Position numbers and translations under genes: made by a program
Assembly: GCA_045603585.1 (NCBI GenBank)
Contig: JAZUMK010000027.1
Location: 82,708-146,707, forward strand
Reading direction: 5' to 3'
Source: SFEL01 sp045603585
GTDB taxonomy: Bacteria > Bacillota > Clostridia > Christensenellales > CAG-138
DNA: 64,000 nt
The notes under the pieces: generated by a model
What the model was told of the DNA's origin: nothing
The model's database searches: none
Seen by the model: the letters and a program-made list of their open reading frames with translations, nothing else
In this document: piece by piece, positions 25,602-34,321 of the stretch
Position numbering within the stretch: position 1 is the stretch's first letter
Layout: each line of letters starts with the position of its first letter

Positions 25602-27239
25602 ATGGAACCCACCACCAGACGCAACCCCAGAGTCGTCCTTATTATGGCGATTCTTGCTGTAGCACTTCTCGTAGTTGCAGCTCTGACCACTGCCCCCAGT
25701 GCAGACCCCGAGGTATCCCGTTTCTACAATACCATCTGGTCTCTGCTCCCCCCCATCATCGCCATCACCCTTGCTCTGGTAACCAAGGAGGTTTACTCCT
25801 CCCTGTTTATCGGTATAGTGACCGGCGCCCTGCTCTACTCCGATTTCTCCTTTGAAGGCACCCTGACCCACGCTTTCAATGACGGCGTAGTATCCGTACT
25901 GTCCGACAGCTACAATGTTGGCATACTGGTATTTCTGGTAATCCTCGGCGTTATGGTTGCCCTGATGAACCGCGCCGGCGGCAGCGCCGCTTTCGGCCGC
26001 TGGGCACAGGCCAACATCAAGAGCCGCGTAGGCGCTCAGTTGGCCACCATCGCCCTCGGCGTATTCATCTTCATCGATGACTACTTTAACTGCCTTACCG
26101 TTGGTTCCGTTATGCGTCCCCTCACCGACAAGCATAACGTTTCCCGCGCAAAGCTGTCCTACCTTATAGACGCTACCGCAGCTCCTATCTGCATCATCGC
26201 TCCCATTTCTTCCTGGGCTGCTGCAGTATCCTCCTACGTTGAGGAAGGTTCCGGCCTTACCCTCTTCATCAACGCTATCCCCTACAACTTCTACGCCATC
26301 CTCACCATCGTAATGATGGTTGGCCTGGTTATCATGAAGGCTGACTTTGGCCCCATGGGCAAGTATGAGAGGAACGCCCTCGACAATGGCGATCTGTTCT
26401 CCGGCAACAACCCCTACGCCAATGCTTCCGATGAAGAATTCAACCCCAAGGGCCGCGTTATCGATCTGGTCCTGCCCGTTGTATTCCTTATCATCTGCTG
26501 CATCGTTGGCATGCTTTACTCCGGCGGCTTCTTCACCGTTGACAGCGGCTGCTACATGGACTTCGTAACCGCCTTCTCCTGGTGCGATGCTTCCGTAGGC
26601 CTGATGCTGGGCTCCGCTTTCGCTCTGGTATTCACCCTTGTTTACTACCTCTGCCGCAAGCTGATGAGCTTTGACGAGCTGATGGGCTGCGTACCCGAAG
26701 GCTTCAAGGCTATGGTTCCCGCCATCCTGATCCTCACCTTCGCCTGGTCCCTCAAGGCCATGACCGATTCCCTCGGCGCAGGCGAATACGTTGCCGCTCT
26801 GGTAGAGGGCTCTGCTTCCGGCTTCCAGTCCTTCCTGCCTGCCATCGTATTCCTTATCGGCTGCTTCCTGGCTTTCGCCACCGGCACCAGCTGGGGTACC
26901 TTCGGCATCCTGATCCCCATCACTCTGGCAGTATTCCCCCTCACCGATCCTCTCGGCATCATCTGCGTATCTGCCTGCATGGCCGGTGCTGTATGCGGTG
27001 ACCACTGCTCCCCCATCTCCGACACCACCATCATGGCTTCCGCCGGCGGCCAGTGCGACCACGTTGTACACGTTTCCACTCAGCTGCCCTACGCCCTGAC
27101 CACTGCCGCCGTATCCTTCGTATCCTACATCATTGCCGGCTTCGTTCGCAATGCATGGATCTGCCTCCCCATCGCCATCGTGCTGATGCTGGCAACTCTG
27201 GCAGTTATCAAGAGGACTTCTGCAAACAAGGCCGCTTAA
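25602..27239 (+). CDS. NhaC-family transporter, likely lysine transporter
   Basis: The protein has 545 residues with about twelve hydrophobic helices. The blocks IALGVFIFIDDYFNCLTVGSVM and FATGTSWGTFGI, with GDHCSPISDTTIMAS, are signatures of the NhaC Na+/H+ antiporter superfamily. Because a lysine riboswitch controls it, the probable substrate is lysine rather than H+ exchange alone; this matches the LysW group proposed from riboswitch regulons. Direction of transport is not certain; repression by lysine fits uptake. Codon use is strongly biased as in abundant proteins. GCAGGAGG precedes ATG. Confidence 0.88.
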   Translation: MEPTTRRNPRVVLIMAILAVALLVVAALTTAPSADPEVSRFYNTIWSLLPPIIAITLALVTKEVYSSLFIGIVTGALLYSDFSFEGTLTHAFNDGVVSVLSDSYNVGILVFLVILGVMVALMNRAGGSAAFGRWAQANIKSRVGAQLATIALGVFIFIDDYFNCLTVGSVMRPLTDKHNVSRAKLSYLIDATAAPICIIAPISSWAAAVSSYVEEGSGLTLFINAIPYNFYAILTIVMMVGLVIMKADFGPMGKYERNALDNGDLFSGNNPYANASDEEFNPKGRVIDLVLPVVFLIICCIVGMLYSGGFFTVDSGCYMDFVTAFSWCDASVGLMLGSAFALVFTLVYYLCRKLMSFDELMGCVPEGFKAMVPAILILTFAWSLKAMTDSLGAGEYVAALVEGSASGFQSFLPAIVFLIGCFLAFATGTSWGTFGILIPITLAVFPLTDPLGIICVSACMAGAVCGDHCSPISDTTIMASAGGQCDHVVHVSTQLPYALTTAAVSFVSYIIAGFVRNAWICLPIAIVLMLATLAVIKRTSANKAA

Positions 27240-27253
27240 TAAAAGCGCACATC

Positions 27254-27283
27254 AAAGCCCCGCTCAATAAGAGCGGGGCTTTT
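27254..27283 (+). terminator. Terminator after the NhaC-family gene
   Basis: AAAGCCCCGCTC and GAGCGGGGCTTT form a 12-pair stem around AATAA, ending in T; usable by both convergent genes. Confidence 0.85.
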
Positions 27284-27303
27284 GCTATGCTGAATTTTTT
27301 GTT

Positions 27304-27981
27304 TTACAGAGATTCTACGTATGCTGTTTCTTCAAGGCTTGCAAGCTCCTTCAGCATATCGTCATGCTTGTATTCTCCCAGTGACTTCAATGTTACGCTG
27401 AAGGCTATGGCTCCTGCCGTATAGGCTCCGTCTGCATCCATCTGCAGATTGCTGTGCTCTATGTTGTGGGTGCGGATAAAGTCGAAAAATACGCTTATGG
27501 GAACGCCTTTTTTCAGTTCAACATATACATCAAGCCGCTTGGAATTATGCCTCAGCTTATCGTCTATATTGTGCATCAGGGTAAGTATGATAAATATGCT
27601 TGCCGTTCCCATCAGCGCCACCTCATACAGCCCGATGCCGACCGCCAGGCCCACGCATGCGCTGGCCCACAGGCCCGCAGCGGTTGTAAGACCCTTTATC
27701 TGGTTTCTCGCTGTAACGATTATGCTGCCGGCTCCCAGGAAACCTATTCCGCTTACCACCTGGGCACCCATACGTACCGGATCTCCGGTTCCGTATGCCT
27801 GATAGATATACTGGTTCGTTACCATTACTATGCAGGCGCCCATGCATACCAGCATATACGTTCGCAAGCCTGCAGCTCTGTTTTTCAGTCCTCGTTCAAG
27901 GCCTATAGCTCCTCCCAGCACTATGGAAAACAATATCCGCAAGACCAACGAGGCTATGGTCAGCTCTCTGACGGCAATCAT
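27304..27981 (-). CDS. MgtC/SapB-family membrane protein
   Basis: The protein has 225 residues with four to five hydrophobic helices. GGAIGLERGLKNRAAGLRTYMLVCMGAC and VSGIGFLGAGSIIV are MgtC signatures. A C-terminal soluble ACT-like part follows (LDVYVELKKGVPISVFFDFI). MgtC proteins are linked to adaptation to low Mg2+ and to inhibition of ATP synthase in some bacteria; the role here is unknown. The ATG at 27981 is chosen because the helix pattern starts there and a purine-rich GGGGGCGG lies upstream. Confidence 0.9.
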   Translation of the reverse strand: MIAVRELTIASLVLRILFSIVLGGAIGLERGLKNRAAGLRTYMLVCMGACIVMVTNQYIYQAYGTGDPVRMGAQVVSGIGFLGAGSIIVTARNQIKGLTTAAGLWASACVGLAVGIGLYEVALMGTASIFIILTLMHNIDDKLRHNSKRLDVYVELKKGVPISVFFDFIRTHNIEHSNLQMDADGAYTAGAIAFSVTLKSLGEYKHDDMLKELASLEETAYVESL

Positions 27982-28021
27982 AATACCGCCCCCTTCCTGA
28001 TTTTTTAAGTAAAAGGCGGAA

Positions 28022-28825
28022 TTATATCCGCCTTGCTCCTGCGCTGTCACTTGTCCAGTTGTATATGCTTGAATCAGCAGTTGTTTCGGTGGATTTGCTT
28101 ACGGTAAAATGAAGACCTTCATCGTCGCACCTGAGCATGGTGGTCACTCCGTCGCCATGATCCACCGTGGATATCCACACATTATCTTCCGCTATTATTT
28201 CCGCTGAGAAGCCGTCCTCTTTATTCTGGCTGTACTCAAGGCGGTCTGCCGTAAGTGTGCCATTCAGGGTCTCGCCGGTACCAAACTGGAAATTCAGCGT
28301 ATATTCAAGCTTTTCTTCGCCTTCTTCGGGCTCAGGAGATACCTCAGGCGTCTCCGCAGGCATCAATGGAGTAAGCTCCATTTCCTCGCCTTCTATGGCA
28401 GGCTGCCGGGTTATTCCCACGGTTATCGTTCCGCTGCCATCGGCTGCTCCGGATACTGCGGAGGAAAAGCTGCCCTCTGTATCGGTGGACAGCAGCCATC
28501 CGAAAGTTACCCTTCCCTCAGATACCTTCAAAGCATGCTCCGCAAGGTATATCAGGGTGTCTGCGGCTTCTTTTGAAACATCGCCTTCGAGGCGGCTCTG
28601 GAAAAGCTCTTCCAATGCCCCGCAGGCATTGTAATAATCGGCATAAAAGGCTGAAACCGGGTTTTGCGGTGTTTCGGGTTCCGGCGTGGCCTCGATTATA
28701 TCCTGCACAGGCTCATACACCGTATTTGTCTGCTGATCCTCCTCCGGCGCATCCATAAACCATACGCAGCCGCAAAGGGAAAACAGCAGCGCCGCTGTCA
28801 TAAGGAGTACAACAAGCTTTTTCAT
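28022..28825 (-). CDS. Lipoprotein of unknown function
   Basis: The protein has 267 residues. The signal peptide ends in LFSLCGC, giving a lipidated Cys at 20. A Thr/Pro/Glu-rich spacer follows (TPEPETPQNPV), then a mixed alpha/beta domain with a GTGETLNGTLTADRLEYSQ strand pair and a Glu/Pro-rich insert. I recognise no family. It overlaps the amidase gene upstream by four bases (ATGA), so the two are coupled and may act together at the cell wall. Confidence 0.75.
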   Translation of the reverse strand: MKKLVVLLMTAALLFSLCGCVWFMDAPEEDQQTNTVYEPVQDIIEATPEPETPQNPVSAFYADYYNACGALEELFQSRLEGDVSKEAADTLIYLAEHALKVSEGRVTFGWLLSTDTEGSFSSAVSGAADGSGTITVGITRQPAIEGEEMELTPLMPAETPEVSPEPEEGEEKLEYTLNFQFGTGETLNGTLTADRLEYSQNKEDGFSAEIIAEDNVWISTVDHGDGVTTMLRCDDEGLHFTVSKSTETTADSSIYNWTSDSAGARRI

Positions 28826-29637
28826 GCCTCATCCTCCTCTGCACAATATGCGGCAATACCGGCAAATATACCCTCGGCACATCTGCTGCGGTAAAACTCC
28901 CTGCAAAGCAGCACATCTTCCCGGGGATTTGTAAGGTATCCCATTTCAATGGTTATCACGGGAACTATGGACCAATTAAAGCCGGTTTGGGTGGAAGTAT
29001 AGCTTACGCCCTTATTTGCAGCCCCCGTTGCTTCGCAGAACTCTGCAAGCACATGCTGCGCAAGCATCGCGCTGTGGGGATGTATTTCCATGTCCTTTGC
29101 GGGAGCAATAACCAGTGCTCCGTTTGTCCGCTGAAAATTGGAGCTGTTGCAATGCACCCTAATCCAGAAATCCACCCCGGATTCATTCATAAGCTGTGCG
29201 CGCTCCATATTGGATATGCTTACGTTATTGCTGCTGCGGGTCATAACGACCTTTGCCCCTGCAGCCCTGAGAAGCGCTGCAAGCCTTAAGGATATATCGA
29301 GATTTATCTCGTATTCCGCCGCACCGGAACAAACGCCAAATCCGCCGGGGCTCATACGATCCTTTGTCAGCTCCGTATTGTCGGGATATACCTGTTCCTG
29401 CTCCGAATCGGCTTTAAGCTGATGGCCGGGGTCTATGCCTATAATACACCCCTCCAAAACATGCGCCGAATTATCACTTTCATCAGTATTCATTTTGACG
29501 CCGAAGCGGCTTTTGGCGCTCTTTGCAAGTATATCATCCGAGACAAAACCATCGGGTACAGCAAAAACAGCGCTGCTTTGAAGCAGCACAATAGCTGTAA
29601 TGGTCATGGCGATTATTTTTTTGACAAAAGTTGTCAT
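28822..29637 (-). CDS. N-acetylmuramoyl-L-alanine amidase (Amidase_3)
   Basis: The protein has 271 residues. An N-terminal signal segment (IIAMTITAIVLLQSSAVFA) is followed by a single Amidase_3 domain. The Zn ligands are visible: His in GIDPGH, Glu in AAEYEINLD and His in IRVHCNSS, with the catalytic Glu in TIEMGYLTN. It cleaves the bond between MurNAc and the L-Ala of the stem peptide. No cell-wall-binding repeats are present, so targeting must come from elsewhere. It is followed by a coupled lipoprotein gene. Confidence 0.93.
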   Translation of the reverse strand: MTTFVKKIIAMTITAIVLLQSSAVFAVPDGFVSDDILAKSAKSRFGVKMNTDESDNSAHVLEGCIIGIDPGHQLKADSEQEQVYPDNTELTKDRMSPGGFGVCSGAAEYEINLDISLRLAALLRAAGAKVVMTRSSNNVSISNMERAQLMNESGVDFWIRVHCNSSNFQRTNGALVIAPAKDMEIHPHSAMLAQHVLAEFCEATGAANKGVSYTSTQTGFNWSIVPVITIEMGYLTNPREDVLLCREFYRSRCAEGIFAGIAAYCAEEDEA

Positions 29638-29671
29638 GATGCCCCGTCCCGGTTCAAAATATTACGTGTAT

Positions 29672-29700
29672 ATTCTACCATTACCGGGCGAAATTTGTAA
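29672..29700 (-). promoter_or_regulatory. Amidase promoter
   Basis: TTACAA, a 17-base spacer and TAGAAT on the minus strand, 34 bases before the amidase start. Confidence 0.55.
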
Positions 29701-29734
29701 CCACCATGCCGTTTAACAAATTGTTAATTATACC

Positions 29735-29766
29735 GAAAAAGGCAGTATCATACCTATGATACCGCC
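29735..29766 (-). terminator. clpC terminator
   Basis: GGCGGTATCAT and ATGATACTGCC form an 11-pair stem (one wobble), followed on the minus strand by five T. Confidence 0.85.
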
Positions 29767-29779
29767 ATTTTCCATAGCA

Positions 29780-32197
29780 TTATATTTTTTTGAATACCAG
29801 CTTATCTCCTTCCACACAGGCCTGCACGCTGTCTCCCAGACGTATCCGCCCTGCCAGAAGCTCCTCACTTAAGCTGTCCTCAACCTGATGCTGTATCGCC
29901 CTGCGCAGCGGCCTTGCGCCGTAAACAGGGTCAAATCCATCAGCAGCCAGCCTTTCCTCCGCCTCATCGGTCACGCTAAGCTTTATTCCCCGCTCTGCCA
30001 GCCGCTCCGCAACCCCTTTAAGCATAAGGCGAACTATTTCGCGGGTCTGCTCCCGCTCCAGCTGATGGAATATTATTATCTCATCCACCCTGTTTATAAA
30101 TTCAGGGGAGAATGTCTTTTTAAGCTCTGCCATCATGCCTTCACGCATGCGCTCATAGGTAAGGGCGGGATTTTCTGTCCCAAAGCCCACTGCCTTGTGC
30201 TTGCCCACGTTTGCCGCGCCCACGTTGGAAGTCATTATGATGATGGTATTGCGAAAATCCACTGCCCTGCCCTTTGAATCGGCAAGGCGGCCATCCTCCA
30301 GCACCTGCAGCAGCACATTGAAAACATCGGGATGGGCTTTTTCTATTTCGTCCAGCAATACGACCGTATAGGGCTTTCTTCTTACCCGCTCTGTCAGCTG
30401 TCCGCCGTCATCGTAGCCCACATAGCCCGGAGGAGAACCCATCAGCTTGCTGACACTGTGAGGTTCCATATACTCCGACATATCCAGCCGTACCATGGCA
30501 TCCTCTCGGTCAAACATGACCTCGGCAAGGGCCTTGGAAAGCTCTGTTTTGCCCACGCCTGTGGGGCCGAGGAACAAATAGGAGCCTATGGGTCTTCTCG
30601 GATCCTTTAATCCGGCTCTTGCCCTGCGTATAGCCCGGGCAACGGCGGAAGCCGCCTCATCCTGCCCTACAACGCGATTATGCAGGGTCTGCTCAAGGGA
30701 AAGCAGCTTTTCGCTTTCATCCTCTGTAAGCCGCTTTACAGGTATGCCTGTCCATGCGTTTACAACTTCGGCTATATCATGCTCTGTAACCACGCATTGC
30801 GTGCCGTCACGGCTGCGCTCCCAATCCGCCTTGCGGGCAGACATTTCATCCCTGAGGGAGCGTTCCTCGTCCCTGATGGATGCGGCTCGCTCAAAGTTTT
30901 GATTGTTTACAGCCTCCTCCTTTTCCTTGAGAAGGGCGGTAAGCTTATCCTCCAGCGCCCGCATATCAGGCGGAGAAACATACGCCGCCAGACGCACGCG
31001 GCTCGCCGCTTCATCCATAAGGTCTATGGCTTTATCCGGCAGAAATCTGTCTGAAATATACCTGTCTGAAAGGTCTACTGCCGCCTTTATGGCCTCGTCG
31101 GTAATGGCTGCCTTGTGATGGGCTTCATAGCGGTCTCTGAGGCCGCAAAGTATCTCAACCGCCTCATCACGGCTGGGCTCGCCCACGGATACCGGCTGAA
31201 AACGCCTTTCCAAAGCGCCGTCTTTTTCTATGTATTTACGGTATTCATCAGGCGTTGTTGCGCCTATTACCTGTATCTGTCCCCTTGCAAGGGCGGGCTT
31301 CATTATGTTTGAAGCATCTATGCTGCCCTCGGATGCGCCTGCGCCCACTATGGTATGCAGCTCATCTATGAAGAGAATGGTGTTTTGATTCTCTATAAGC
31401 TCGTCTATTGCGGATTTTATACGCTCCTCAAATTCGCCTCTGTATTTTGTTCCTGCAAGCATGCCGCCCAGCTCAAGGGCAACAACACGCTTATTTTTAA
31501 GAAGCTCAGGTATATTTCCCCCGGCTATGCGCTGGGCCAGGCCTTCGATAATTGCGCTTTTGCCCACACCGGGATCACCTATGAGCACAGGATTATTTTT
31601 GGTGCGGCGGGAAAGTATCTGCACCACTCGCTGAATCTCCTGCTCGCGGCCAATAACAGGATCAAGCTCGCCGCTTCTTGCAAGGCGGGTAATATCCTTG
31701 CCGTACTGATCCAGCACAGGAGTATTGGAGGGCTGTTCCTTTGTGCCTTTTTCTGCCTTGCGTGTGGTTCCTGCCAGCATTTGATTGAGCAGAGTAAAAT
31801 CCACACCCAGATCCGCAAGTATGCTCACCGCAACGCAATCGCGCTCACGAAGAATGGCCAGCAGGATGTGTTCGGTGCCTATATAGCTGTTTTTCAGAGA
31901 CTTTGCCTCATAAAGGCTCAGCTCAAGTATTTTCTTTGTGCGGGGAGTATAGCCGAAGGTATCGGTAAAGTGATAGTCGCCGTTGCCAACCAGCTCTTCT
32001 GCCCGGCGGGTCACTTCCTCTGCGGAAATGCCAAACTGGGCAAGGGCGCGGGAAGCAGCCCCATCCTCCTCCCGGATAAGGCCAAGCAGCAGATGCTCAC
32101 TGCCAACGTAATTATGCCCCATGGCTTTTGCGCTTTCCTGGGCAAGGGCAAGGGCCCTTCGGGCTCCTTCGGTAAACCTTTCGATGAAGTCCATCAA
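29780..32197 (-). CDS. clpC: ClpC AAA+ protease ATPase
   Basis: The protein has 805 residues. Two N-terminal Clp_N repeats begin FTEGARRALALAQESA and carry GSEHLLLGL and GTEHILLAI. AAA-1 has Walker A GDPGVGKSAI. A middle coiled coil contains a UVR motif (NFERAASIRDEERSLRDE), which separates ClpC from ClpA/B. AAA-2 has GPTGVGKTELSKALAE and a late VGFG that could dock ClpP. It unfolds substrates for ClpP. The usual ctsR-mcsA-mcsB partners are not upstream; instead a duplicated RNA cassette lies there, and I found no CtsR heptad pair. GGAGG precedes ATG. Confidence 0.95.
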   Translation of the reverse strand: MMDFIERFTEGARRALALAQESAKAMGHNYVGSEHLLLGLIREEDGAASRALAQFGISAEEVTRRAEELVGNGDYHFTDTFGYTPRTKKILELSLYEAKSLKNSYIGTEHILLAILRERDCVAVSILADLGVDFTLLNQMLAGTTRKAEKGTKEQPSNTPVLDQYGKDITRLARSGELDPVIGREQEIQRVVQILSRRTKNNPVLIGDPGVGKSAIIEGLAQRIAGGNIPELLKNKRVVALELGGMLAGTKYRGEFEERIKSAIDELIENQNTILFIDELHTIVGAGASEGSIDASNIMKPALARGQIQVIGATTPDEYRKYIEKDGALERRFQPVSVGEPSRDEAVEILCGLRDRYEAHHKAAITDEAIKAAVDLSDRYISDRFLPDKAIDLMDEAASRVRLAAYVSPPDMRALEDKLTALLKEKEEAVNNQNFERAASIRDEERSLRDEMSARKADWERSRDGTQCVVTEHDIAEVVNAWTGIPVKRLTEDESEKLLSLEQTLHNRVVGQDEAASAVARAIRRARAGLKDPRRPIGSYLFLGPTGVGKTELSKALAEVMFDREDAMVRLDMSEYMEPHSVSKLMGSPPGYVGYDDGGQLTERVRRKPYTVVLLDEIEKAHPDVFNVLLQVLEDGRLADSKGRAVDFRNTIIIMTSNVGAANVGKHKAVGFGTENPALTYERMREGMMAELKKTFSPEFINRVDEIIIFHQLEREQTREIVRLMLKGVAERLAERGIKLSVTDEAEERLAADGFDPVYGARPLRRAIQHQVEDSLSEELLAGRIRLGDSVQACVEGDKLVFKKI

Positions 32198-32241
32198 ACG
32201 ACCTCCATATATTGCTTACTTATATTTTAATGCATTGCACA

Positions 32242-32247
32242 ATTATA
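32242..32247 (-). promoter_or_regulatory. Possible clpC -10 box
   Basis: A perfect TATAAT on the minus strand 45 bases before clpC, but the -35 position falls inside the cassette hairpin and has no match. Weak on its own. Confidence 0.3.
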
Positions 32248-32250
32248 CGC

Positions 32251-32326
32251 AACGAAAAACGGCTCCCATTCTCATGGGAGCCGCGAAACTCATGTTGCCT
32301 TGAAAGGGAACTTGTTTCTCACTTGC
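32251..32326 (-). ncRNA. Candidate small RNA or leader, copy A
   Basis: On the minus strand a TATAAT (plus 32333-32338) with a weak ATGAAA -35 at 17 bases precedes a ~75-base segment. It ends in the hairpin CGGCTCCCAT/ATGGGAGCCG (32260-32269 with 32274-32283) and five T. This has the layout of a short terminated RNA. It may be a free small RNA or an attenuated leader of clpC. No long reading frame is present. Not recognised as a known RNA family. Confidence 0.45.
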
Positions 32327-32428
32327 AAGTATATTATAACCCGCCCTGAGGGTTATTTCATCACAAAAGTATTACAAACCAATCAAACTTTGATTAAGTT
32401 TTAATTGAATACCTGCATATTTTATAAA
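32251..32428. repeat. Tandem direct repeat, copy A (178 bp)
   Basis: It matches copy B (32488-32666) with only three substitutions and one single-base gap as read by eye. It includes an inverted repeat AATCAAA-C-TTTGATT at 32381-32395 upstream of the predicted promoter. The 59 bases between the copies are not part of the repeat. Confidence 0.95.
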
Positions 32429-32487
32429 CAACCTGCCTGCTTATGCATTTTATAAGCTCCGCATTTTTTCTGACATGGATTCTTTAT

Positions 32488-32563
32488 AACGAAAAACGGC
32501 TCCCATTCTCATGGGAGCCGCGAAACTCATGTTGCCTTTGAAAGGGAACTTGTTTCTCACTTG
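32488..32563 (-). ncRNA. Candidate small RNA or leader, copy B
   Basis: Same architecture as copy A: TATAAT at plus 32571-32576, then a ~75-base segment ending in the same 10-pair hairpin (32497-32506 with 32511-32520) followed by T on the minus strand. It lies directly after the hypothetical gene at 32678 and could also serve as its terminator. Confidence 0.45.
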
Positions 32564-32666
32564 CAAGTATATTATAACCTGCCCTGAGGGTTATTTCATC
32601 ACAAAAGTATTACAAACCAATCAAGCTTTGATTAAGTTTTAATTGAATGCCTGCATATTTTATAAA
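32488..32666. repeat. Tandem direct repeat, copy B (179 bp)
   Basis: The second copy starts 11 bases beyond the stop of the gene at 32678. The inverted repeat here is AATCAAG-C-TTTGATT (32619-32633), with one arm position changed relative to copy A. High identity over non-coding DNA indicates a recent duplication or conversion. Confidence 0.95.
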
Positions 32667-32677
32667 TTTCGGCTTAA

Positions 32678-33325
32678 TTATTCATTTATGGCCACCGTAG
32701 TATAAACTTTGCCGTCAATTTGGCTTACAGTATGCTCAAAGTCCTCTGCCTTCATATCCCTGTCCTTGCCGTCCTGCACAGTTTGGCTTATCAGGGACAG
32801 CATGGAGGTTATGTCTCCGTAGGTGACCTCCCCGGTTATATCCAGGCCGCTTACAAGGGCAATAAATCCATCCCTCATCCAGATGCTTTCCAGCTCATAT
32901 GCAGCAATGCGCTGCTCGTAAAGGGAAATCTCCACCGGCGAGGGATCATTTGGCAAGTCATCCGGCCTTGGTGCGGCAGGGACACTTAAAGTGAAGGCAC
33001 ATATGCCGCCGTTTCTCAATGACAGTATCAATTCCGCATCCGCGAGGCCGTCCCGCTTCAGGCTGTAAGCCTTTGCCATGGAGCCTACATTGTTGTCCTC
33101 TGTTACTTCTGCGGCAAAGCCATATTCCTCTGCTCTGTCAAAGAATACCTCAGCGGAAGGATATGCCCTCTGCTTATCCTCAACCGGCGCAGGGGTTGCA
33201 GAGGTATCAGATGTAGCGATGATCTCATCGCTGCCTCCTGTTCCCAACAGATATAATCCTATGCAGCACAGTACCATAACAACGGTAAATACAGTGCCCG
33301 CTTTGCCCTTGCCGTCCTTTGCCAT
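32678..33325 (-). CDS. Membrane-anchored protein of unknown function
   Basis: The protein has 215 residues. A short basic N-terminus and one helix (VFTVVMVLCCIGLYLLGTG) suggest a signal anchor; the rest would lie outside. The outer part is mixed alpha/beta with acidic surface (VEISLYEQRIAAYELESIWMRDGF). I recognise no family. Its start codon directly abuts the rluD stop, so it belongs to the lspA-rluD run. It is the last gene before the duplicated RNA cassettes. Confidence 0.75.
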   Translation of the reverse strand: MAKDGKGKAGTVFTVVMVLCCIGLYLLGTGGSDEIIATSDTSATPAPVEDKQRAYPSAEVFFDRAEEYGFAAEVTEDNNVGSMAKAYSLKRDGLADAELILSLRNGGICAFTLSVPAAPRPDDLPNDPSPVEISLYEQRIAAYELESIWMRDGFIALVSGLDITGEVTYGDITSMLSLISQTVQDGKDRDMKAEDFEHTVSQIDGKVYTTVAINE

Positions 33326-34321
33326 TTATTGCTCTCCGAATGCGTTTTTCAATGCGGTTTCTATATCCTCCGGCTCATTTCGCCCTGCCTTTTTAAGTGC
33401 GGAGGCAAAATACTCCGGTACCTTTGCCTTGAATGTCATCCTGTTCCCTGTTGAGGGATGGGTAAGCTCCAGCCTGCAGGCATGCAGTGCCTGTCCGTCA
33501 AGGCCAAGGCGTGGCTTTGCGGAGCCGTATACCACGTCTCCTGCCACAGGATGCTTTATGTGAGCCATATGCACCCTTATCTGATGGGTGCGGCCTGTTT
33601 CAAGGCGTGCCTCAATAAGGGTATATACGCCGTATCGCTCCAGCACACGCCAATGGGTGACCGCTTCTCTGCCGTCCTTAACCACGGCCATGCGCTTTCT
33701 GTCCACAGGATGCCGTCCTATGGGCACGTCCACTGTGCCGGAGTCTTCTTTTATATTGCCGTCCACTATTGCAATATAGGTGCGCCGGGCGGAATGCTCC
33801 TTCAGCTGCGCCGCAAGAGATGTATGGGCATTATCGTTTTTTGCCACCACAATAAGGCCTGAGGTCAGCTTGTCTATGCGATGAACGATGCCGGGACGCA
33901 ACTCCCCGCCTATGCCGGAAAGACCGCTGAGATGATACATCAGGGCATTTACCAGCGTGCCGTTGGGATTACCCGGCGCAGGATGCACCACCATTCCCTT
34001 GGGCTTGTCTATAACTGCGATGTCGGCATCTTCGTATACTATGTCTATGGGGATATTCTCTGGAACTATATCCACCTCCACCGCAGGACGAAGCAATACG
34101 GTTATTCTATCATTGATTTTAAGCTTTTGGTTTGCCTTTGCAGCGGCGCCGTTCAGCTGTATATCACCCTCGCTTATCATGCGCTGGGCGGCAGAGCGGG
34201 TCATATCCCCTGCCCGGGCACAGAAAACATCCAGCCTTTCCCCCGCCTGATCTGCGGCAAGGGTAATATACTCGGCCACGTCAAAACCAATATCTTCGCT
34301 CATATCCTCAGGGCCTATCAT
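33326..34321 (-). CDS. rluD: RluD-type 23S rRNA pseudouridine synthase
   Basis: The protein has 331 residues. An S4 RNA-binding domain (~25-90: RLDVFCARAGDMTRSAAQRMI, GDIQLNG) precedes the catalytic domain with HRIDKLTSGLIVVAK, whose Asp is essential, and LETGRTHQIRVHMAHI. It modifies uridines of 23S rRNA; E. coli RluD acts in helix 69. It overlaps lspA by four bases (ATGA), the standard Firmicutes lspA-rluD pair. Confidence 0.93.
   Translation of the reverse strand: MIGPEDMSEDIGFDVAEYITLAADQAGERLDVFCARAGDMTRSAAQRMISEGDIQLNGAAAKANQKLKINDRITVLLRPAVEVDIVPENIPIDIVYEDADIAVIDKPKGMVVHPAPGNPNGTLVNALMYHLSGLSGIGGELRPGIVHRIDKLTSGLIVVAKNDNAHTSLAAQLKEHSARRTYIAIVDGNIKEDSGTVDVPIGRHPVDRKRMAVVKDGREAVTHWRVLERYGVYTLIEARLETGRTHQIRVHMAHIKHPVAGDVVYGSAKPRLGLDGQALHACRLELTHPSTGNRMTFKAKVPEYFASALKKAGRNEPEDIETALKNAFGEQ

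Noticed and set aside
25470..27071. 533-residue open frame opposite the NhaC-family gene
   Set aside because: It overlaps the lysine riboswitch and lacks any recognisable domain.
32251..32666. CRISPR array or transposon ends
   Set aside because: Only two long units with a 59-base non-repeated gap; no short regular spacers, no cas genes, no transposase and no target duplication.
32198..32677. CtsR operator before clpC
   Set aside because: I looked for the paired GGTCAAA-type heptads on both strands and found none.
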